Part shown: one piece after another, positions 1 through 6,281 of the stretch
Layout of the letters: each line of letters begins with the position of its first letter
How positions within the stretch are numbered: the stretch's first letter is position 1
Assembly: GCA_002491225.1 (NCBI GenBank)
Contig: DKVN01000076.1
Coordinates: 1-6,761 of the forward strand
Direction of reading: 5' to 3'
Length of the DNA stretch: 6,761 nt
DNA from: Faecalibacterium sp. UBA7177
Lineage (GTDB): Bacteria; Bacillota; Clostridia; Oscillospirales; Ruminococcaceae
Notes under the pieces: generated by a model
What the model saw: the letters and a program-made list of their open reading frames with translations, nothing else
The model's database searches: none
Told to the model about the DNA's origin: nothing
Made by a program: the position numbers and the translations under genes

Positions 1-37
1 TTTGTCAAGCCGGGCGCCCGCTTTGCGTTTGGGGGCT
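1..37. other. Edge region downstream of the secreted coiled-coil gene
   Basis: This is the short stretch after the stop codon of the minus-strand gene that ends at 38. It contains a small GC palindrome (CGGGCGCCCG, near 11-20), but no T-run follows it in the minus direction. I therefore do not call a terminator. The operon may continue beyond the window edge. Confidence 0.4.
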
Positions 38-2182
38 TTACCGCTTGCCGGTGAAGAGGGAGACGAGGCGCTGCCAGAAGCTGGGCTTTTCGGGCTCGGG
101 GGCGGGCTGGGCGGGGGCGTCTTCGCCAGCGGCGGTGTTGGTGTCAGCGTCGGCGGCCTCGTCCGGCTCAGGCTCGGGGGCCTGGGTCTTCATGATGAAC
201 TTGACCGTGCAGGCGGTGTTTTCGGGCGCGCCGGTGTAGCTGGTGTAGCTCTCGGAGGCGGCGCGCAGGGCGTCGGCGGTGTCGGCGAGGGCCTGCAGCT
301 GGCTCAGCTCCTGGCGGCCGGTGAGCTGCTGGATGCCCTCGGCGTCGTACTCGGTCATGCCGTCGGCCAGCTGGTGGGTGCCGTCGAGCAGGGCGTCGAC
401 CCCCTCGGTGAGCTGGCCGGTGACCGCCGCGCGCAGGCTGCCGGTGCCGCTGGCGAGGTCGCCCGCGATGCCGTTGTAGAGCTGCTGGCCGCCATCGGCC
501 GCGCTGGCCACCCCGGCGGTGTAGCTGCTGATGCCCCCGCGCAGGGCAACCGCGCCGTCCAGCAGCTGTTTGAGCTGGCCGACCTGGCCGAGCTGGGCGA
601 GCTTATTCTCGATCTCGGGATCCTGATGTTTCAGCACCGCCCAGACCTCCTGGGTCATGGCGGCGGTGATGGCTTCCTGGGTGGCCGATGCGGCGGCCTG
701 CTGCACAAAGCCGGTGAGGATGGCGGCGGCGGCGGCGGAGCCGCTGGCGGCCAACGCGCTTTTCACATTGGCCAGTACGCCGTCCAGCTGGGCCTGCACC
801 GCGGTGGCGGCCGCGTTGAGATCGGCGGTGAGGTCGCCGGTGGGGGCGGCCTTGCCCATCTCGAGGATCAGCGCGCCGGTGAGCAGCTGGCCGAGCTGGT
901 CGGCGTCAAGGCCCAGCGCGGCGGGATCAAGGCCCGCCGCGGCCAGCTGCTGCATCAGGGCGGCGGTCATCGTCTGCGCCTGGGCGGCGGCGGCGCTCTG
1001 CACCGTGCTGACCATGGCGTTCTGGGTCTGCTCGGGCAGGCCGAGGACATTGTTGATGACGGCGGTGTAATTGTCCGGGGTGAGCTGGATGCTGGCATTG
1101 CCGGTGGCGCTTTGCAGCATGAGGCTGGCGGTCTGGAAGATGCCGTCGGTGAGCTGGGCCGCGCCGTCGTTGAGGGCGGCGCTGTTGCTGTTGAGGGCGG
1201 CGAGGCCGTCCCGCAGCTGGGCCGCGCCGGTGGTGAGCTGGCCCTTGACGCTGTCGTCCAGCTTGACCACCCCGTCGGTGAGCTCGCCGGTGACCGCGTC
1301 GTGCAGCTGCAGCACCCCGTCGAGCAGGTCGGCGGTGCCGGTGAGCAGCTGGTCGGTGGCCTCGCGCAGCTGGTCAAGGTCCTCGCTGACCGTGCCGAGC
1401 TGCTCGAACTCGTCCATTCCGCTGAGGGCCGAGGGGTCGGCGGCGCAGCCGATCAGGAAGCTGAGGGCCGGGCAGTCGGTGACGTCGGCCTCGAGGGTGA
1501 CCGTGTCGACAAACTTGTCCTGTACCTCGCGCAGGCTGCCGGTGAGCAGGCCGTCGAAGGTCTCGGCCATGCCGGGCAGGCAGACCCAGGCCACCGCCGC
1601 GCGGGCGCTGTCGGTCTGCACCGTGCCGTGGGCGGCCTCGATGTTGGTGAAGCGGTCGGCGTCGAGGGTGGTGCCCACCGCGGCGGCAAAGGGGGTGTAT
1701 ACCGCGCGGGGGCTGCCGTCGATGGTGACGGTGCGGCGCTCGTGGTTGGTGAGGGCGATGGTCACCTTGAGGTGGCCGCTTTTGCCCAGCAGCTGCCCGG
1801 CGCTGAGCGGCTCGCCGTCCAGCTCATAGCTGATGGCGGCGGTGATGGGCAGCTGGCGGCCGGTGGTGCCCTGGTAGTAGAGGTCGGGGGCCTCGACCTT
1901 CCAGGTGAGCTGCTCGCCGGTTTGGGTGGGGACGGCGGTGCCCCTGAGGTCGTGGATGGCTTCGAGGCAGCTGACATCGGCAAAGCCGTCGAGGCCGCTG
2001 TCCCGGTGGAGCCAGACGCTGACCGTCTGCTGCTGGACGCTGCCGTCCGGCGCGAGGGTGACATAGACACTCTCGTCCTTGGTCGCGCTTTCATGGGCGG
2101 CGGCAGCGGCGGGCAGGGCCGCGGCGCTGCACCCGAGGGTGAGGGCGAGGGCCGCCGAGACAAGGCGAATGCTCTTTTTCAT
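38..2182 (-). CDS. Secreted coiled-coil protein with YhgE/Pip-like repeats, MMPL partner
   Basis: The 714-aa protein starts with a signal peptide: MKKSIR, a hydrophobic stretch to about residue 23, then an Ala-rich cleavage region near 24-29. Residues 36-250 look like a beta-rich extracellular domain. Two stretches (about 268-347 and 549-609) carry repeated L-x-DG-xxx-L heptad-like motifs, as in the YhgE/Pip group. Residues 350-510 are Ala/Gln-rich and helical. The tail is an acidic Pro/Glu linker (about 667-699) ending in SFWQRLVSLFTGKR, perhaps an amphipathic anchor. No clear C-terminal membrane helix is visible, unlike classic YhgE. The start is fixed by AAAGGAG (2193-2199) 10 nt upstream. 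It lies 50 nt after the transporter gene, so the two are probably co-transcribed. Known YhgE-type proteins sit beside MMPL/ABC exporters; a role as extracytoplasmic partner is inference, and the substrate is unknown. Confidence 0.75.
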   Translation of the reverse strand: MKKSIRLVSAALALTLGCSAAALPAAAAAHESATKDESVYVTLAPDGSVQQQTVSVWLHRDSGLDGFADVSCLEAIHDLRGTAVPTQTGEQLTWKVEAPDLYYQGTTGRQLPITAAISYELDGEPLSAGQLLGKSGHLKVTIALTNHERRTVTIDGSPRAVYTPFAAAVGTTLDADRFTNIEAAHGTVQTDSARAAVAWVCLPGMAETFDGLLTGSLREVQDKFVDTVTLEADVTDCPALSFLIGCAADPSALSGMDEFEQLGTVSEDLDQLREATDQLLTGTADLLDGVLQLHDAVTGELTDGVVKLDDSVKGQLTTGAAQLRDGLAALNSNSAALNDGAAQLTDGIFQTASLMLQSATGNASIQLTPDNYTAVINNVLGLPEQTQNAMVSTVQSAAAAQAQTMTAALMQQLAAAGLDPAALGLDADQLGQLLTGALILEMGKAAPTGDLTADLNAAATAVQAQLDGVLANVKSALAASGSAAAAAILTGFVQQAAASATQEAITAAMTQEVWAVLKHQDPEIENKLAQLGQVGQLKQLLDGAVALRGGISSYTAGVASAADGGQQLYNGIAGDLASGTGSLRAAVTGQLTEGVDALLDGTHQLADGMTEYDAEGIQQLTGRQELSQLQALADTADALRAASESYTSYTGAPENTACTVKFIMKTQAPEPEPDEAADADTNTAAGEDAPAQPAPEPEKPSFWQRLVSLFTGKR

Positions 2183-2203
2183 GGATGATACGCTCCTTTG
2201 ATG

Positions 2204-2228
2204 AATGAGGAATGGGGAATGAGGAATG
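2204..2228. repeat. Heptamer tandem repeat between the two operon genes
   Basis: About three and a half copies of a 7-nt unit lie here on the + strand: aatgagg, aatgggg, aatgagg, aatg. They fill the gap between the transporter stop codon (2233) and the ribosome binding site of the downstream gene (2193-2199). In the mRNA this is a pyrimidine-rich ATTCCTC-type tract with little obvious structure. The function is unknown; slippage here could vary the intergenic spacing. Confidence 0.7.
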
Positions 2229-2232
2229 CTGT

Positions 2233-4386
2233 TCAGGCGTTTTCCTGCGCGGGGCGGGCGGGCCGCTGGGCGGCCTGCTGCGGCTTGTGGCCCCTGGGCC
2301 GCCAGCCGAGGGTGGTTTTGGCCACGACCGGTTCGCACAGGATGAGCAGGCAGGGCAGGATGAAGAGGATGACGAACATGCTGATCAGCGCGCCGCGGCT
2401 GATGAGCAGGCAGAGGCTCTTGAGCAGCTCCATCCGGCTGACCAGATACACCCCGACCGTGGCCGCAAAGAAGGTGAGGCCGCTGGTGAGGATGCTCTCG
2501 CTGCAGTGCTCGAGCGCCTGCTGGGCGGCCTCGCGGCGGGTGCGCCCGGCCAGCAGCTCCTCGTGGAAGCGGGTGGTCATGAGGATGGCGTAGTCGACCG
2601 TGGCGCCCAGCTGAATGGTGCCGATGACGATGCTGGCGATGAAGGGCAGGGTGGTGCCGCCAAAGTACGGGATGCCCATGTTGACCGTGATGGCCGCCTC
2701 GATGGCCGCCACCAGCAGCAGCGGGATGGACAGGCTCTTGAAGCTGATCGCGATGATGACAAAGACCGCCGCGATCGACCAGACATTGACATGCGCGAAA
2801 TCGACGTCCGCCACCTCGATCAGGTCCTTGGTGAGGGGGGCCTCGCCGGTGAGCAGCGCGCCGGGGTCGGTTTGCTTGAGCAGCTGGATCGTCTCGTCCA
2901 CCTGGCGGTTGCACTCGTCGGTGCCGGCCTCGTAGCGGCCGGTGATCAGCAGCAGCCGGTAGCCCCCGGCGTGGAGCAGGTCGCGGACATCCTGCGGGAT
3001 CGCCGTCTCGGGGATGGCCGAGCCGAGGTACTTTTCCAGCGCCATGACGCCGGAAACGCCGTCCAGCTGCTCGATGCGCTGGCAGAGGGCGCGAATTTCG
3101 GCCGCGGGCAGGTTTTCATCCACCAGCGCGAACTCGGGGGTGGCGATGCCGAAATCCTCGCCGAGTTTATCGGTGCCGACGATGCCGGTGAGGTCCTGCG
3201 GGAGGCTGTCAAAGAGGGTGTAGTAGACCCCGGTGGCCCGCTGGGCGAGCGGGAAGGGGATAAAGAGCAGCACGAAGATCAGCAGGATCGCGCCGTACCG
3301 CCGGGCCACACCGTGGCTGGTGCGGGCGAGTTTGGGGATGAAGGTGCGGTGGCGGTGCCGGTCGAGCGGCTTGCGCAGGCAGAGGATGAGGGCGGGCAGC
3401 ACCGTGAGGGTGGACAGCACCCCGAACAGCACCCCCTTGGCCATGACCAGGCCGATGTCCCGCCCGAGGGTGAGCCGCATGGCGCAGAGGGCCAGAAAGC
3501 CCGCGATGGTGGTGAGCGAGGAGGCCGAGATCGAGCTGAAGGTCCGGCAGATGGCGGTGACCATCGCCTCCTCGTCCCGGGTTTTGTCCGGGTCGGGGCC
3601 GGGGGCGGCGGGGCGGGCGGCGCGCTCCTCCTCGTACCGGTGGAGCAGGAAGATGGAAAAGTCCATCGTGACGCCTAACTGCAGCACCGCGGCGAGGGCC
3701 TGGGTGATGTAGCTGATCTCGCCCAGAAAGTAGTTGGTGCCGAAGTTGTAGACGATGGGATAGAGGATGCCGAGCATGAAGACGAGCGGCGCGAGGCTGC
3801 TTTGCAGCGCCAGGAACAGCACCACGAGGCAGGCCCCCACCGCGCAGGCGATGTAGAGGGGCATCTCGTCGTCCACAAGGGCCTTGGTGTCCTGCAAAAT
3901 GACCGCCATGCCGCCGAAGAAGCAGCCCTCGCGGAGCACCTGCTTGATGCCGGCCACCGCCTGCATGGTGGTCTGGCTGGCGGCCGCGCCCTCGAACCGG
4001 ACGACCATGAGGCTGGCATCGTTGGCGCCGTGCACCAGGCTGTCGAGCTCGTCGGGCAGGATGCCGGGCGGCACCGCGGGGTCGATCAGCTCATTGAGCC
4101 AGAGGACCTCGCGCACGCCGGGCACGGCGGCGATCTCGGCCTTCATGGGCAGCACCTCGTCGTAGGGCAGCCCCTCCACCGAGATCATGCCGGTGGCGGC
4201 GAGGCCAAAGTCCTCGTCGAGGCTGCGCTCGCCGAGCATGCTGTCCAGCTCGGGGGGCAGATAGGTCAGCACGTCGTAGTTGATGCCGGTCATCACCGCG
4301 CCGAGGGCCGCCGGGATCAGCAGCAGGCTGGCGAGGATCAGCACCGCCGCGCGGTGTTTGACGATAAAACGGGCGATGGTTTCCAT
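2233..4386 (-). CDS. MMPL/RND-superfamily membrane transporter
   Basis: The 717-aa integral membrane protein has the duplicated RND/MMPL layout. TM1 (about 13-33) is followed by a soluble extracytoplasmic loop (about 35-173), then a helix bundle (about 176-337), a second-half first helix (about 365-385), a second loop (about 388-530) and a second bundle (about 536-685). Each half has the proton-relay-type motif: LGVTMDFSIFLLHR (Asp242-Phe243) and LGATVDYAILMTTR (Asp598-Tyr599), matching the Asp-Tyr pairs known in MmpL proteins, with Phe replacing Tyr in the first half. The C-terminal tail is basic and Pro/Gln-rich. Members export lipids, drugs or other hydrophobic compounds by proton motive force; the substrate here cannot be read. 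I chose the ATG at 4386 because AAAGGAG (4399-4405) lies 12 nt upstream. The reading frame stays open further upstream, but that part precedes the promoter. It is the first gene of an operon evidently controlled by the divergent TetR protein. Confidence 0.93.
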   Translation of the reverse strand: METIARFIVKHRAAVLILASLLLIPAALGAVMTGINYDVLTYLPPELDSMLGERSLDEDFGLAATGMISVEGLPYDEVLPMKAEIAAVPGVREVLWLNELIDPAVPPGILPDELDSLVHGANDASLMVVRFEGAAASQTTMQAVAGIKQVLREGCFFGGMAVILQDTKALVDDEMPLYIACAVGACLVVLFLALQSSLAPLVFMLGILYPIVYNFGTNYFLGEISYITQALAAVLQLGVTMDFSIFLLHRYEEERAARPAAPGPDPDKTRDEEAMVTAICRTFSSISASSLTTIAGFLALCAMRLTLGRDIGLVMAKGVLFGVLSTLTVLPALILCLRKPLDRHRHRTFIPKLARTSHGVARRYGAILLIFVLLFIPFPLAQRATGVYYTLFDSLPQDLTGIVGTDKLGEDFGIATPEFALVDENLPAAEIRALCQRIEQLDGVSGVMALEKYLGSAIPETAIPQDVRDLLHAGGYRLLLITGRYEAGTDECNRQVDETIQLLKQTDPGALLTGEAPLTKDLIEVADVDFAHVNVWSIAAVFVIIAISFKSLSIPLLLVAAIEAAITVNMGIPYFGGTTLPFIASIVIGTIQLGATVDYAILMTTRFHEELLAGRTRREAAQQALEHCSESILTSGLTFFAATVGVYLVSRMELLKSLCLLISRGALISMFVILFILPCLLILCEPVVAKTTLGWRPRGHKPQQAAQRPARPAQENA

Positions 4387-4398
4387 AGGGGTGGGTCT

Positions 4399-4405
4399 CT
4401 CCTTT
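4399..4405 (-). promoter_or_regulatory. Ribosome binding site of the transporter gene
   Basis: The minus strand reads AAAGGAG, 12 nt before the ATG at 4386. This is slightly long spacing but the only good Shine-Dalgarno in the leader. It decides the start against the longer open frame. Confidence 0.75.
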
Positions 4406-4420
4406 TTTTCCGTGAGCGGA

Positions 4421-4446
4421 GGGCCGGGGGGAAGGGGTGCGCGGGG
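4421..4446 (+). other. G-quadruplex motif in the template strand of the transporter leader
   Basis: On the + strand four G-runs occur in 26 nt: GGG, CC, GGGGGG, AA, GGGG, TGCGC, GGGG. This fits the G3+N1-7 rule. A second set follows, with GGG every nine bases (4453, 4462, 4471, 4480; loops of six). The motif is in the DNA strand used as template for the transporter mRNA, between its promoter and start codon, so the mRNA itself is C-rich here. Folding is predicted from pattern only. Confidence 0.55.
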
Positions 4447-4523
4447 CTTTGCGGGCACTGCGGGCACTGCGGGCACTGCGGGCTTTTGCGGCGCTTGCGG
4501 CCTTTGCGGGCCCCGCGGGCCTT
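4441..4523. repeat. Nine-nucleotide periodic repeat in the operon leader
   Basis: About nine units of 9-10 nt each begin with gcgg. Three are perfect gcgggcact copies (4451-4477), flanked by variants such as gcggggcttt, gcgggctttt, gcggcgctt, gcggccttt, gcgggcccc and gcgggcctt. The array lies wholly within the untranslated leader of the transporter mRNA (expected start near 4537, ATG at 4386). Translated on the minus strand it would give a Pro/Ala-rich peptide, but there is no supported start codon for that. Confidence 0.8.
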
Positions 4524-4543
4524 TTCCCCCGGCTGTGAATGGT

Positions 4544-4572
4544 AGTATACTCCAAAAATGACCATTGGTCAA
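4544..4572 (-). promoter_or_regulatory. Promoter of the transporter/coiled-coil operon
   Basis: On the minus strand, TTGACC (4567-4572) and TATACT (4544-4549) are separated by 17 bp, each one base off the sigma-A consensus. Transcription should start near 4537, giving a leader of about 150 nt. The -35 hexamer overlaps the first TetR palindrome, so a bound repressor would block polymerase. Confidence 0.87.
4559..4571. promoter_or_regulatory. TetR-type operator O1
   Basis: TGACCATTGGTCA is a perfect 6-1-6 palindrome. It covers most of the -35 element and part of the spacer of the minus-strand operon promoter. It is the reverse complement of the second palindrome 23 bp away, and the divergent TetR-family gene is the obvious source of the binding protein. 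Size and symmetry fit a TetR-family dimer site. Confidence 0.88.
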
Positions 4573-4581
4573 TATTCAAAC

Positions 4582-4594
4582 TGACCAATGGTCA
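4582..4594. promoter_or_regulatory. TetR-type operator O2
   Basis: TGACCAATGGTCA is a second perfect palindrome, centred 23 bp from O1 (about two helical turns). Identity extends outside the palindromes, so the arms 4556-4571 and 4582-4597 form a 16-nt inverted repeat around a 10-nt AT-rich spacer. O2 lies just upstream of the operon -35, so two repressor dimers may bind side by side. Confidence 0.86.
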
Positions 4595-4657
4595 TTTCTC
4601 TTTTGGCCGCGTTTTGGTGCAGTTTGCCAAATCGTGGGCGGTATGGGGCGAAAGCGC

Positions 4658-4686
4658 TTGCAATCCGGGGCGGACGACCGTATACT
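4658..4686 (+). promoter_or_regulatory. Likely promoter of the tetR-family gene
   Basis: TTGCAA (4658-4663) and TATACT (4681-4686) are 17 bp apart on the + strand. Transcription would start near 4693, leaving a leader of about 144 nt before the ATG at 4837. That leader is GC-rich, with small hairpins (for example GGCGG/CCGCC at 4782-4795) but no T-run. The promoter begins 64 bp after O2, so repression by the twin operators is not obvious for this gene. Confidence 0.7.
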
Positions 4687-4820
4687 GAAATTGGAAGAAC
4701 GGTTGAAAGAAGGGCGGAATGGGCGGGTTTGCGCCGATTTTGCCGAAAGAGCCCCGCGGGGTGCCGCCGCCTGCGCGGGCGGGCGGGAACCCGCCGCGGG
4801 ACGGGACGGAAGGAACACTG

Positions 4821-4826
4821 AAAGGA
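4821..4826 (+). promoter_or_regulatory. Ribosome binding site of the tetR-family gene
   Basis: AAAGGA ends 10 nt before the ATG at 4837. It is only 1 nt from the in-frame GTG at 4828, which argues for the ATG. Confidence 0.75.
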
Positions 4827-4836
4827 AGTGGGCCGC

Positions 4837-5502
4837 ATGGGCCGTTTGTTGGACGCAAAGAAGGAATCCAAGCGCCAGAGCCTGCTGGCCGCCGCCTACG
4901 AGCTGTTTTTGGAGCGCGGGGCGGCCAAGACCTCGGTGGGGGACATCACCGAGCGGGCCGGGGTGGCCAAGGGCACCTTTTACCTCTATTTTACCGACAA
5001 GGCCAACCTGCTCGAAGCGCTCTGCTTTCAGATCAGCTATGACCTGATGGGGCGGGCCTACGAGGCCATGCAGCAGCACCGCCAGCCGGAGTTCTGGCGC
5101 AACACGGTGTTTCTGGTGGACTATCTGGTCGACTACTTCTGCCGCGAAAAGGTGGTGCTGCGGCTGATCGAGCGCAACTTTTCCTGGCCGCTGATGGAGG
5201 AGAAGCTGACCCGGCAGGACGACCCCCTCTTCTCGGCCATCTGGCAGGACGCCAGCCGCTGCCCCGCCCTGGCCGGGCGCAGCCGGGACGAGGCGCTGCG
5301 GCTGCTGTTCGCGTTGTTTGAGATGTGCGGCTCGACCTGCTACTCCTCGATCATCCTCGGCCGGCCCGCCGGCATCGAGCAGATGAAGCCGGTGATGTAC
5401 TATATCATCCGCCGGTGCCTCGACGGCCCCGCCGGGGAGCTGGCGGGGGCGGAGGCGGCGGCAGACGCGGCGGAGGCCTCCGATGCAGCCGAGGCGGAAT
5501 AG
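4837..5502 (+). CDS. TetR/AcrR-family transcriptional regulator
   Basis: The 221-aa protein has a typical N-terminal TetR DNA-binding domain. KRQSLLAAAYELFLERG (about 13-28) leads to the helix-turn-helix at about 33-52, with the family signature ITERAGVAKGTFYLYF followed by DKANLLEAL. Residues 65-195 form the helical ligand/dimerisation part, with several Cys (102, 142, 164, 168). The last 23 or so residues are an unusual Ala/Glu-rich tail, probably disordered. It is transcribed divergently from the MMPL operon, and paired palindromes lie at the operon promoter, so it is almost certainly the local repressor, released by a small molecule related to the exported compound (inference; the ligand is unknown). 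A GTG three codons upstream is less likely because of the ribosome-site spacing. A strong terminator follows 26 nt after the stop codon. Confidence 0.95.
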   Translation: MGRLLDAKKESKRQSLLAAAYELFLERGAAKTSVGDITERAGVAKGTFYLYFTDKANLLEALCFQISYDLMGRAYEAMQQHRQPEFWRNTVFLVDYLVDYFCREKVVLRLIERNFSWPLMEEKLTRQDDPLFSAIWQDASRCPALAGRSRDEALRLLFALFEMCGSTCYSSIILGRPAGIEQMKPVMYYIIRRCLDGPAGELAGAEAAADAAEASDAAEAE

Positions 5503-5528
5503 CGCGCGCCGCGGGAAGATGGGCAGAA

Positions 5529-5562
5529 AAAAGCCGCGGTGCGGGGACGCATCGCGGCTTTT
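5529..5562. terminator. Bidirectional intrinsic terminator after tetR
   Basis: A 15-bp stem (arms 5529-5543 and 5548-5562, one G-T pair) is capped by a GGGA tetraloop. It has A's on the left arm and TTTT on the right arm. On the minus strand it ends in six T's (5532-5527). It therefore ends tetR transcription and can also stop minus-strand read-through from the right. Confidence 0.92.
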
Positions 5563-5591
5563 GCCTTGCGGCGGATATCAGATTTGGACAC

Positions 5592-5619
5592 AAAAACGGG
5601 GCCATGTTTCCATGGCCCC
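5592..5619 (-). terminator. Intrinsic terminator of small RNA 1
   Basis: On the minus strand, GGGGCCATG pairs with CATGGCCCC around a GAAA tetraloop (5598-5619). One base later comes TTTTT (5596-5592). No other minus-strand terminator lies between the nuclease-like gene and here, so this also ends that gene's mRNA. Confidence 0.88.
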
Positions 5620-5627
5620 TAAGGTTG

Positions 5628-5720
5628 GGCTTTGGCGGGCGTCGCCTCTCCCGCATCTCTCGGGTCTCCCCTGTCATACCATCGGCGTGTGGTCGGGGCG
5701 AAATCTACCGCCTCAAAACC
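5628..5720 (-). repeat. Structured repeat unit B
   Basis: In minus-strand RNA, GGUUUU (5720-5715) pairs with AAAGCC (5633-5628). After a GA bulge, GGCGG (5712-5708) pairs with CCGCC (5638-5634). The interior is nearly the same as unit C, including the 31-nt identical block. Its two central P2 pairs are C-G and G-C where unit C has U-G and G-U. Confidence 0.7.
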
Positions 5721-5739
5721 TTTTGCACCATCAAGCGTA

Positions 5740-5845
5740 TAAGAGAATTCTTTGGCCGGAGCGTCACTCCCGGCATCTCTTTTGCCCACCACCTTGCGGC
5801 GTGCGGCGCATGGGAACGCACTTTCCACCTCAAAGAATCCCCTTA
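5740..5845 (-). repeat. Structured repeat unit A
   Basis: A 15-bp stem closes this unit: arm 5831-5845 with arm 5740-5754, all paired in minus-strand RNA with two G-U wobbles. On the + strand those two would be A-C mismatches. The stem is followed by the same TTTGAGGTGG start seen in unit C (TTTGAGGCGG in unit B), but the interior has diverged strongly. Confidence 0.68.
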
Positions 5846-5857
5846 TAGCCTACTCAT

Positions 5858-5886
5858 AGTATAGCAGGATCATCCCCGCTTGTAAA
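5858..5886 (-). promoter_or_regulatory. Promoter of small RNA 1
   Basis: On the minus strand, TTTACA (5881-5886) and TATACT (5858-5863) are 17 bp apart. The -35 lies inside the last codons of the nuclease-like gene (Leu-Tyr-Lys), and that gene's TGA stop (5870-5872) falls in the spacer. The same -35 and spacing occur at the second copy (6460-6488). Confidence 0.8.
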
Positions 5887-6247
5887 GAATTGGCTTGTTT
5901 TTGATCGTCTTTTCCCACGTGGTATCCCCGATCTGCCAGAATGAAATAACAGAGTTTTTGTAGTTCTCCGGGTCGCTCTTAATCTTCAGCCGCAAAATCA
6001 ACTTGAATTTTTCGCCTTTCGCCTCAAATTCCTTGAGAAGAACAGCGGTGCAAGGCTTATTCGTACCGATAATATAGTCTGGCTCTGCCACGATCTCTGC
6101 CATATATCCAGCAAATTTCTCATAGTCACCCGGATGACGTTCTTCGATGTGCTGGATGCGCTCATTTGTAATCACGACCTCATCGGTGGTGATGTCCGGC
6201 GAAACACATTGGTAGAGGGTGATGTTGATCTTCCCGATGAACTGCAC
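5870..6247 (-). CDS. Small PBECR-type nuclease-fold protein, possible toxin
   Basis: The product is 125 aa from a GTG start. Conserved-looking blocks are IGKIN near the N-terminus, TDEVVITNERIQHIEERHP (about 21-39), DYEKF...EIVAEPDYII (41-60), TAVLLKEF (67-74), KLILRLKI (82-89), NSVISFWQI (98-106) and a basic KPILYKRG end. This pattern matches, from memory, the phage Barnase-EndoU-ColicinE5/D-RelE-like (PBECR) nuclease-fold group; His/Glu/Arg residues in the HIEERHP motif and the late Trp/Lys block are candidate active-site residues. Members are linked to phage and toxin contexts, so RNase activity is plausible but unproven. I chose GTG 6247 because GGTGA lies 7 nt upstream and because the longer GTG start at 6301 would lie upstream of this gene's own -10 box. 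Base composition is clearly lower in GC (about 45% by eye) than the export locus, which suggests transfer. It lies between two copies of the structured RNA on the same strand. Confidence 0.72.
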   Translation of the reverse strand: MQFIGKINITLYQCVSPDITTDEVVITNERIQHIEERHPGDYEKFAGYMAEIVAEPDYIIGTNKPCTAVLLKEFEAKGEKFKLILRLKIKSDPENYKNSVISFWQIGDTTWEKTIKNKPILYKRG

Positions 6248-6254
6248 GCCGCTT

Positions 6255-6259
6255 TCACC
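6255..6259 (-). promoter_or_regulatory. Ribosome binding site deciding the PBECR start
   Basis: The minus strand reads GGTGA, matching part of AGGAGGTGA, 7 nt before the GTG at 6247. It is modest, but the only one consistent with the promoter at 6282-6309. Confidence 0.5.
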
Positions 6260-6281
6260 GCCCGGCTCTTTGTGTGGCTTT

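Larger units (their letters stand above)
5592..5851 (-). ncRNA. Candidate structured small RNA, two-unit form
   Basis: This non-coding transcript of about 260 nt is bounded by a promoter (5858-5886) and an intrinsic terminator (5592-5619). It holds two structural units in tandem: unit A (5740-5845), closed by a 15-bp stem, and unit B (about 5628-5720). Unit B is a near copy of the single unit at 6358-6453, sharing 31 identical bases (5679-5709 and 6411-6441). The paired positions of units A, B and C differ in sequence but stay complementary, and several changes give G-U pairs only if the minus strand is the RNA. No supported start codon or ribosome site gives a convincing protein. I cannot place it in a named RNA family. 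A regulatory RNA or a dispersed mobile RNA element are both possible. The start position is inferred from the promoter. Confidence 0.68.

Noticed and set aside
1..37. Terminator after the operon
   Set aside because: The GC palindrome has no following T-run in the minus direction within the window.
2120..2182. Lipobox in the coiled-coil protein (LTLGC)
   Set aside because: Position -3 is Thr and -2 is Leu, which does not fit the usual L-[AST]-[GA]-C pattern; a signal peptidase I site in the Ala-run fits better.
2..2188. Very long open frame on the + strand opposite the secreted coiled-coil gene
   Set aside because: It is the mirror of a GC-rich coding strand; its protein is Gly/Ala-rich with no domain and no ribosome site. 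The minus strand gives a signal peptide and meaningful motifs.
2212..3678. Long + strand open frame opposite the transporter
   Set aside because: The same GC-bias shadow effect; the product is a low-complexity Gly/Asp/Glu-rich string, while the minus strand encodes a clear MMPL protein.
4387..4572. 62-residue Pro-rich N-terminal extension of the transporter
   Set aside because: Its ATG lies inside the operator and -35 region, upstream of the expected transcript start. The internal ATG at 4386 has a ribosome site and gives a normal first membrane helix.
4828..4836. GTG start three codons upstream for the TetR gene
   Set aside because: The AAAGGA site would be only 1 nt away; the ATG at 4837 has a 10-nt spacing.
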